Shown here: positions 58,645 through 64,000 of the stretch, piece after piece
Layout: each line of letters opens with the position of its first letter
How positions within the stretch are numbered: position 1 is the first letter of the stretch
Assembly: GCA_024304985.1 (NCBI GenBank)
Contig: JAMWZC010000002.1
Span: 310,001 to 374,000, forward strand
Source: Paracoccaceae bacterium
GTDB lineage: Bacteria; Pseudomonadota; Alphaproteobacteria; Rhodobacterales; Rhodobacteraceae
Length of the DNA stretch: 64,000 nucleotides
Direction: 5' to 3'
Translations under genes and position numbers: made by a program
Notes under the pieces: generated by a model
The model's database searches: none
What the model was told of the DNA's origin: nothing
What the model saw: only the letters and a program-made list of their open reading frames with translations

Positions 58645-59018
58645 CCGCAGCCCCGACACAAGTCACAAGCGAAGAGCTTCTGGCGCATATCCTGAACCAG
58701 CTTGAAGACGACAAGGCCGAAGAGATCGTGCAGATCGACCTGCGCGGCAAGACGGCTATTGGCGATTACATGGTGATCTGCTCGGGCCGGTCCTCGCGGC
58801 AGGTCTCGGCAATTGCCGAAAAGCTGGTGGATGACCTCAAGCAGACCTACGGACGGCTGAGCCGGATCGAAGGGAAGGAAACCGGCGACTGGGTGCTGAT
58901 CGACACAGGCGATGTGATCGTCCACGTGTTCCGCCCCGAAGTGCGCGAATTCTATCAGCTTGAGAAAATGTGGATGCCCAGCGGCTCCGCGAAACCCGCG
59001 GCCGCCACGACGGTCTGA
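58641..59018 (+). CDS. rsfS: Ribosomal silencing factor RsfS
   Basis: 125-residue RsfS/Iojap protein that binds uL14 on the 50S subunit and blocks subunit joining in starvation. Family markers are 'EEIVQIDLRGKTAIGDYMVICSGRSSRQVSAIA' (read over about 30-62) and 'WVLIDTGDVIVHVFRPEVREFYQLEKMW'. The start at 58641 is chosen from the ATGA overlap with the leader; longer in-frame readings lack an acceptable start at the upstream ribosome site. rlmH follows with a TGATG overlap. Confidence 0.9.
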   Translation: MTAAPTQVTSEELLAHILNQLEDDKAEEIVQIDLRGKTAIGDYMVICSGRSSRQVSAIAEKLVDDLKQTYGRLSRIEGKETGDWVLIDTGDVIVHVFRPEVREFYQLEKMWMPSGSAKPAAATTV

Positions 59019-59488
59019 TGCGGGTTCATATCTGCGCGGTGGGCCGGTTGCGGACCGGCCCGGAACGCGCATTGATCGACGACTACCTGACGCGGCTGGA
59101 GCGAAGTGGCCGGGTGCTTGGCCTTGGTCCGGTGCAGGTGCATGAGGTCGAGGATCGCAAGGGCGGCGGTATGGCGGCAGAGGCTGCCTTGCTGGATCGG
59201 GTGATCCCGAACGGCGCTCTGATCTGCACGCTGGACGAGCGTGGGACAGTCATGTCCTCACCAGATTTTGCCGAGAAACTGGCGGGTTGGCGGGATGCCG
59301 GGCGCGGTGACCTGGCCCTGGTCATTGGCGGCGCGGATGGGATCGACCCAGCCTTGCGCGCGCGCGCCGATTTCAGCCTGTCCTTCGGCAAGATGGTCTG
59401 GCCTCATATGTTGGTGCGCGTGATGCTGGCCGAGCAGCTTTATCGCGCGGCCTCGATCCTTGCCGGATCACCCTATCACAGGGTCTGA
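59018..59488 (+). CDS. rlmH: 23S rRNA pseudouridine-1915 N3-methyltransferase RlmH
   Basis: 156-residue SPOUT methyltransferase that modifies pseudouridine 1915 of 23S rRNA after 70S assembly. 'LALVIGGADGID' forms the SAM knot and 'MVWPHMLVRVMLAEQLYRA' plus 'YHRV' close the family signature. The start at 59018 overlaps the rsfS stop (TGATG). The rsfS-rlmH pair is widely conserved. It is convergent with the aldehyde dehydrogenase gene, 3 bp apart. Confidence 0.95.
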   Translation: MRVHICAVGRLRTGPERALIDDYLTRLERSGRVLGLGPVQVHEVEDRKGGGMAAEAALLDRVIPNGALICTLDERGTVMSSPDFAEKLAGWRDAGRGDLALVIGGADGIDPALRARADFSLSFGKMVWPHMLVRVMLAEQLYRAASILAGSPYHRV

Positions 59489-59491
59489 CAT

Positions 59492-61843
59492 TCATTCGCC
59501 GTAGGGCACCCAGATCGTCTTGATCTCGGTCGCTTGTTGCAGGAACGCGCGGCCCTCGCCTGCGGCTCCCATCCAGTCGCGCGCCTTGGCGTGATTCACC
59601 CAAGTGCGTTTGAGGTTGCCAGCGCTTGCCTCCTCGATCAGACGCGACAGCGGAGTCGATGAGAAACACCAGACAGCATCCACATCCATATGCGCGGCCA
59701 GCGTCGGTGCCAGATCGGCGTGGCTGCCGCTCAGGATGTTCACTACCCCGCCCGGCACATCCGAAGTGTCGAGGATCTGGTAAAAATCCGTTGCTGCCAG
59801 AGGATAGGCTTCGGAAGCGACCAACACTGCGCGGTTGCCCATGGCAATGGCAGGCGCCATCAGAGAGATCAGCCCCAGCAAGGGGGCCTCATCCGGGCAG
59901 ATGGCACCGATCACGCCGACAGGGGCTGGCATGGCCATCGCGACGCCGCGCAGCGGCACGCCCTTGACGCTGCCATCATATTTGTCAGCCCAGGCAGCAT
60001 AGGTGAACAGGCGACGGATGGCGGCATCGACCTCGGCCTTGCCGGACTTGGTGCCCTGCATCGCATCCAGAAGCGAGGCAAAGCCTTCAGCACGGGCGGA
60101 CAGGTTCTCCGCGATGTAATAGAGAATCTGTGCCCGCAGATGCCCCGTCGTCGCCGACCAACCCGCCGCCCCACGCGCCGCTTCGACGGCGTTGCGGATG
60201 TCCTTGCGGCTCGCGATCGGGACCTGCCCCAGAATGCGTCCCGACCTTGCGTGAACATTTCGGCTATAGCCACCATCCGGGCGCGCCTGCTTGCCCCCGA
60301 TATAGAGTTTGGGCGTCCTGTCGATTCCCGCCTCGGGCCCATCATCATTGCGGCCCGTAAACCCTGTGATCTGTCCCAGCGGCTTGGTCTTTGCACGCGG
60401 CTTTGTATAGGCCGCCAGCCCTTCCCAACCGCCTTCACGCCCGAACCCGCTTTCGCGGATTCCGCCAAATGGGGCGGCGGCGTCGAACATGTTTGTCCCG
60501 TTGACCCAGATCACACCCGCTGCCAGTTTCGGGGCCACGCCCAGCGCAAGGTTCACATTCTCAGACCACACGCTGGCCGCCAGCCCGTAGCGGGTATTGT
60601 TGGCCAGATCCACCGCTTCTGACGGTGTGCGGAACGTGGTCGAGACCAGAACAGGGCCGAAAATCTCGTCTTGCATAAGCGGTGATGCGGTGGACAGGCC
60701 GGTGATCAGCGTGGGCGGATAGAAGCACCCTCCATCCGGCAAGGTCGCGGCGCTGCGATGCACCTGGCCGTCGTTGCAGGAATCCACCATCGCATGGACG
60801 CGATTCAACTGTTCCGGGCTGACCATCGCACCGATGTCGATGCTTTTGTCCAAGGGATTGCCTATCCGCAGCTTGTCCATCCGGGCGCGCAGCTTGGCGT
60901 GGAAACGATCCGCCACCCCCTCTTGCACCAGCAGGCGCGAGCCCGCGCAGCAGACCTGCCCCTGATTGAACCAGATCGCATCGACCAGTCCCTCGACGGC
61001 TGAATCCAGATCGGCGTCATCAAACACGATATAGGGGGATTTGCCCCCCAGCTCCAAGGTCAGGGCCTTGCCGCTGCCCGCCGTGGCCTGCCGGATGCGA
61101 CGCCCCACCTCGGTCGATCCGGTGAAGGCGATCTTGTCGATGCCGGGATGGGTCACGATCATCTCGCCCACCGCGCCATCGCCGGTCACGATATTGACCA
61201 CGCCCTTGGGCAACCCGACTTGGCGGCAGATGTCAGCAAACAAAAGTGCGGTCAGCGAAGTCTGTTCCGCCGGTTTCAGCACCACCGTATTGCCGGCCGC
61301 CAGCGCGGGGGCCACCTTCCAAGCCAGCATCAGCAGGGGAAAGTTCCACGGTATGATCTGCCCGCAGACGCCGAACGCCTGACGGTCGGGCTGTTCGCTC
61401 TCCATCAGTTGCGCAAGGCCGGCGTGGAAATAGAAATGGCGATGCACAAGTGGAATGTCGATGTCCCGCGCCTCGCGGATCGGCTTGCCGTTGTCCAACA
61501 CCTCGAGCACAGAGAAAAGACGCGCGTGTTTCTGCACCTGCCGCGCCAAGGCATATAGGTATCGCGCGCGGCCATGACCGCCCAGACCTTCCCATTTGCC
61601 CTGCGCCCGTCGTGCGGCGGTAACGGCTGCATCCACATCGGTCTGTGTGGCTTGGCTCAATGTCGCCAGCACCTCTCCAGTGGCGGGATTGCGCGCCTCA
61701 AACCCGTCACCGGGGCTGGTGAAGACCCCCCCGATGAAATGGCCGAAACGGTCACCCTGATCCACCAGCCAGGCCAGTGCTTCAGAGGCTGATTCCTGAG
61801 CGGTGCCATAATCCATCGTCTCGAAGATATCCTTGACGCTCAT
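59492..61843 (-). CDS. ALDH16-type tandem aldehyde dehydrogenase
   Basis: 783 residues. Domain 1 (about 30-490) is a complete ALDH, with 'TLELGGKSPYIVFDD' (Glu) and catalytic Cys in 'QGQVCCAGSRLL'. Domain 2 (about 510-783) is ALDH-like ('KLYIGGKQARPDGG', 'APVGVIGAICPDEAPLL') but truncated, with no GQ.C catalytic segment. This layout matches the ALDH16 family, whose bacterial member has been studied in Loktanella. It likely oxidises acetaldehyde released by the adjacent DeoC. The start at 61843 fits the family N-terminus. Confidence 0.9.
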   Translation of the reverse strand: MSVKDIFETMDYGTAQESASEALAWLVDQGDRFGHFIGGVFTSPGDGFEARNPATGEVLATLSQATQTDVDAAVTAARRAQGKWEGLGGHGRARYLYALARQVQKHARLFSVLEVLDNGKPIREARDIDIPLVHRHFYFHAGLAQLMESEQPDRQAFGVCGQIIPWNFPLLMLAWKVAPALAAGNTVVLKPAEQTSLTALLFADICRQVGLPKGVVNIVTGDGAVGEMIVTHPGIDKIAFTGSTEVGRRIRQATAGSGKALTLELGGKSPYIVFDDADLDSAVEGLVDAIWFNQGQVCCAGSRLLVQEGVADRFHAKLRARMDKLRIGNPLDKSIDIGAMVSPEQLNRVHAMVDSCNDGQVHRSAATLPDGGCFYPPTLITGLSTASPLMQDEIFGPVLVSTTFRTPSEAVDLANNTRYGLAASVWSENVNLALGVAPKLAAGVIWVNGTNMFDAAAPFGGIRESGFGREGGWEGLAAYTKPRAKTKPLGQITGFTGRNDDGPEAGIDRTPKLYIGGKQARPDGGYSRNVHARSGRILGQVPIASRKDIRNAVEAARGAAGWSATTGHLRAQILYYIAENLSARAEGFASLLDAMQGTKSGKAEVDAAIRRLFTYAAWADKYDGSVKGVPLRGVAMAMPAPVGVIGAICPDEAPLLGLISLMAPAIAMGNRAVLVASEAYPLAATDFYQILDTSDVPGGVVNILSGSHADLAPTLAAHMDVDAVWCFSSTPLSRLIEEASAGNLKRTWVNHAKARDWMGAAGEGRAFLQQATEIKTIWVPYGE

Positions 61844-61885
61844 GCCTTCATCGTTCCCCAAATACTCAAATCCGTCCACCTGCCA

Positions 61886-62884
61886 TCAGGCGAGCGGGTG
61901 CCGCCAGGCCGCCGAATAACTGCCTGTCACGTGATGCTCCAACTGCCGTTCGATATCGCCAAGCAGGCTCGATGCGCCAAAGCGGAACAGGTCGGGCTGC
62001 ATCCAGCGGTGGCCCAGTTCCTCTTTGATCAGGCTGAGATACACGAGCGCATCCTTGGCCTTGGAAATGCCACCCGCCGGTTTGTAGCCGATCTTGATCC
62101 CCGTGCGTTCGTGATAGTCGCGGATGGCCCGGATCATCACAAGGCTGACGGGCAAAGTGGCGTTGATGCTTTCCTTGCCGGTCGAGGTTTTGATGAAATC
62201 CGCCCCGCCCATCATGCAGACAAGGCTTGCGCGGGCGACGTTGCGCAGGCTGCCCAGTTCGCCTGTGGCAAGGATCGCTTTCACATGGGCATCGCCGCAG
62301 GCCGCGCGCATCTGGCGCATCTCGTCATAGAGCGCCTGCCAGTTCCCGGTCAGGACGTGACGGCGAGAGATAACGATGTCGATTTCCCTTGCCCCTGCCT
62401 TCACGCTCTCGCCGATCTCGGCAAGGCGCAGGTGAAAGGGCGACAACCCGGCCGGAAAGCCTGTTGAGACGGCGGCGACCGGGATTCCGCTGCCCTCCAG
62501 TGCGCGAACAGCGGCAGGCACCATGTCGTGATAGACGCAGACTGCCCCGACGGTGATGTCAGGCATCCCCAGTGCCGCCAGCAGGTCAGGGCGCACGGGC
62601 TGGCGTGCCTTGGCACAGAGCCGGGCGACACGTCCCTCGGTGTCGTCACCGGCCAAGGTGGTCAGATCAATGCAGGTGATTGCCTTCAGAAGCCATGCGG
62701 CCTGATAATCCTGCTTGACCGACCGTCGCGTCCCAAGACTGGCCGCGCGCCGTTCTATGGCGGAACTGTTGGCCTGCACGGCGCGCACCCAATCCATATC
62801 CAGCTCCATGCCGGGATTGCGTGTCTCGTGCGCAGGCAGGGTCTGGGGAAGATGCGTTGTTGGCACTGTAGGGGTTTGCTGCAT
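61886..62884 (-). CDS. deoC: Deoxyribose-phosphate aldolase
   Basis: 332-residue class I aldolase splitting deoxyribose-5-phosphate into acetaldehyde and glyceraldehyde-3-phosphate. The Schiff-base lysines lie in 'ADFIKTSTGKES' and 'HVKAILATGEL', and the family 'GAREIDIVISRR' is present. The N-terminal extension (about 1-70) is longer than in E. coli DeoC, as in eukaryote-like forms. The ALDH16 gene follows 42 bp downstream, forming a deoxyribose-use unit. Confidence 0.94.
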   Translation of the reverse strand: MQQTPTVPTTHLPQTLPAHETRNPGMELDMDWVRAVQANSSAIERRAASLGTRRSVKQDYQAAWLLKAITCIDLTTLAGDDTEGRVARLCAKARQPVRPDLLAALGMPDITVGAVCVYHDMVPAAVRALEGSGIPVAAVSTGFPAGLSPFHLRLAEIGESVKAGAREIDIVISRRHVLTGNWQALYDEMRQMRAACGDAHVKAILATGELGSLRNVARASLVCMMGGADFIKTSTGKESINATLPVSLVMIRAIRDYHERTGIKIGYKPAGGISKAKDALVYLSLIKEELGHRWMQPDLFRFGASSLLGDIERQLEHHVTGSYSAAWRHPLA

Positions 62885-62974
62885 GTCACACTCGGTTTCG
62901 GCGTCGCGCCAAAGGTCGCATGTGCCCGGATCAGAGGCAAGCATGCCGCAACATTGCCATCACGACGTTTTGTT

Positions 62975-62991
62975 TTGCGAATAATTCGCAA
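62975..62991. promoter_or_regulatory. Candidate Fur-family operator, copy 1
   Basis: TTGCGAATAATTCGCAA is a perfect 8-1-8 inverted repeat immediately upstream of a TTGACA -35 element. It resembles the palindromic sites of Fur-family metal regulators (Mur or Zur type) in Rhodobacterales, and the gene it precedes encodes a metal-binding protein. Confidence 0.65.
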
Positions 62992-62996
62992 TTACA

Positions 62997-63025
62997 TTGA
63001 CAAAGTTGCGAACCATTCTCAATAT
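62997..63025 (+). promoter_or_regulatory. Sigma70-type promoter of the metal-binding protein gene
   Basis: A perfect -35 TTGACA (62997-63002) is followed after 17 bp by CAATAT (63020-63025) as a weak -10. The start codon lies 49 nt further on. The second operator copy fills the spacer, which would suit repression. Confidence 0.5.
63006..63022. promoter_or_regulatory. Candidate Fur-family operator, copy 2
   Basis: TTGCGAACCATTCTCAA matches copy 1 at 14 of 17 positions and begins 31 bp downstream of it, close to three helical turns. It sits between the -35 and -10 elements. Confidence 0.55.
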
Positions 63026-63074
63026 CCGCCCAACGTCCCGCTGTTATCATGTCTTACGTTCAAAAGGTGACCCG

Positions 63075-64000
63075 ATGACCCTGACACGACGCCATGTCCT
63101 GACCGCCTTTGCCGCCAGCATCGCCGTGCCGCGCCTTGCCATGGCCCAGACCTCCCAACCTCCGTTGTCCATCGTTGCCACGACCGGGATGGTCGCAGAT
63201 GCGGCCCGGCAGGTGGGAGGAGATCTTGTCACCGTCACCGCGCTGATGGGGCCGGGGATCGACCCGCATTCCTATCGCCAGACCCGCAGCGACATTGTTG
63301 CCATGTCCCGTGCCGATCTGGTGCTTTGGCACGGGCTGTATCTTGAGGCACAGCTTGAAGATGTCCTTCTGGGTTTTGGCCGGACCCGCACTGTCGTTGC
63401 GGTGGGCGAGGCTGTTCCCGTGGCCGACCGGATCGCACATCCCGATTACGAGGGTCGCTTTGACCCACATGTCTGGATGGACCCCGATTTGTGGCGCCAT
63501 GTCGTGCTGGCCGTGCGCGACACCTTGAGCACCGCAAGACCTGACGAGGCCGACACCTTCGCCGCCAATGCCGAGGCGCATCTGGCCGATTTGACCCGAC
63601 TGTCTGCCTATAAGGCGCGGAGCCTGTCCTCGGTGCCCAAGGAGGCGCGGGTCTTGCTGACCGCCCATGACGCTTTCGGCTATTTCGGCCGCGCGCAAGG
63701 CTTTGAGGTGATGGGTATTCAAGGCATCTCGACCGAGTCCGAGGCAGGGCTGAACCGGATCGGTGAACTGGTCGACATGCTGGTTGAGCGCCAGATTGGT
63801 GCCGTGTTCGTGGAAAGCTCGGTGTCTGACCGAAATATCCGTGCGCTTATTGAAGGGGTGGCCGCCAAGGGCCATGCGGTGCGCGTCGGGGGCGAAGTTT
63901 ACTCGGACGCGATGGGGCCGGACGGCACCTATGAGGGCACCTATCTTGGCATGCTGGATCACAACATCTCGACCATCGCCGGTGCGTTGGGCGGTGATGT
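63075..64000 (+). CDS. Mn/Zn-type ABC transporter substrate-binding protein, partial
   Basis: The gene runs off the window end; about 308 residues are visible. The N-terminus has a twin-arginine-like start (TLTRRHVLTAFAASIAV) and a signal ending 'AMAQT'. Cluster A-I metal-binding motifs are clear: 'GIDPHSYRQT', 'DPHVWMDP', 'TAHDAFGYF' and 'GISTESEAG', giving the usual His-His-Glu/Asp ligands. It delivers Mn2+ or Zn2+ to an ABC permease that should lie beyond the window. AAGGTGA precedes the ATG at 63075. Regulation by the two operators upstream is likely. Confidence 0.9.
   Translation, partial: MTLTRRHVLTAFAASIAVPRLAMAQTSQPPLSIVATTGMVADAARQVGGDLVTVTALMGPGIDPHSYRQTRSDIVAMSRADLVLWHGLYLEAQLEDVLLGFGRTRTVVAVGEAVPVADRIAHPDYEGRFDPHVWMDPDLWRHVVLAVRDTLSTARPDEADTFAANAEAHLADLTRLSAYKARSLSSVPKEARVLLTAHDAFGYFGRAQGFEVMGIQGISTESEAGLNRIGELVDMLVERQIGAVFVESSVSDRNIRALIEGVAAKGHAVRVGGEVYSDAMGPDGTYEGTYLGMLDHNISTIAGALGGD

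Overview
This window looks like chromosomal DNA from a Rhodobacteraceae (Roseobacter-group) alphaproteobacterium. Four things point that way: the order mutM - enoyl-CoA hydratase - rpsT - dnaA - dnaN - recF - gyrB, high GC coding DNA, a bacterial ALDH16-type tandem aldehyde dehydrogenase beside deoC, and a clade I denitrification-type nos cluster in the nosC-R-Z-D-F-Y-L-X order known from Paracoccus. The genus cannot be fixed from sequence reading alone. No rRNA, CRISPR array, insertion sequence, integrase or prophage was found.

Layout. 1-5340: the tail of a flagellar hook-capping gene (flgD), a small-molecule kinase, ubiB/ubiE (ubiquinone synthesis) divergent from mutM (DNA repair), and a crotonase. 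5464-7047: a lone beta-class DNA methyltransferase fused to a nuclease-like tail, with an AT-rich central recognition segment. 7207-14964: rpsT and the replication block dnaA-dnaN-recF, a LysE-type exporter, and gyrB. 15201-24334: nitrous oxide reductase operon nosCRZDFYLX behind a perfect FNR/NNR box; almost all junctions overlap. 24375-26699: a serine hydrolase and a PLP aminotransferase. 26800-35356: a cobalamin riboswitch followed by one ten-gene operon: outer-membrane B12 receptor, ABC importer, CbiZ corrinoid-salvage amidohydrolase, a second binding protein with no export signal, and a dedicated ExbB-ExbD-ExbD-TonB energy module.

35363-47589: GMC oxidoreductase, UDP-glucose dehydrogenase, a DUF2793 protein with a C1q-like tail, a 1225-residue RTX protein, a WbpM/CapD-type sugar dehydratase, an undecaprenyl-phosphate sugar transferase and a Wza-like export lipoprotein. 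This is a surface polysaccharide and secreted-protein region. 47631-58470: tRNA-Pro(CGG), a Na/Pi cotransporter, leuB, a LysR regulator divergent from an NAD-dependent epimerase-like gene, an endonuclease/phosphatase-family protein with an unknown membrane protein, leuD/leuC, and an MscS-like channel. 58588-64000: a leader peptide overlapping rsfS, rlmH, ALDH16, deoC, and the start of a Mn/Zn binding protein behind two tandem Fur-family operator candidates.

The most interesting signals outside standard annotation are: the Arg-rich leader overlapping rsfS; the cytosolic binding-protein homologue coupled to cbiZ; the nos and B12 operons side by side (N2O inactivates cobalamin); the recognition-domain island in the methyltransferase; the repeated long module inside the RTX protein; the in-frame amber codon before the mechanosensitive channel; and the paired operator before the metal transporter gene.
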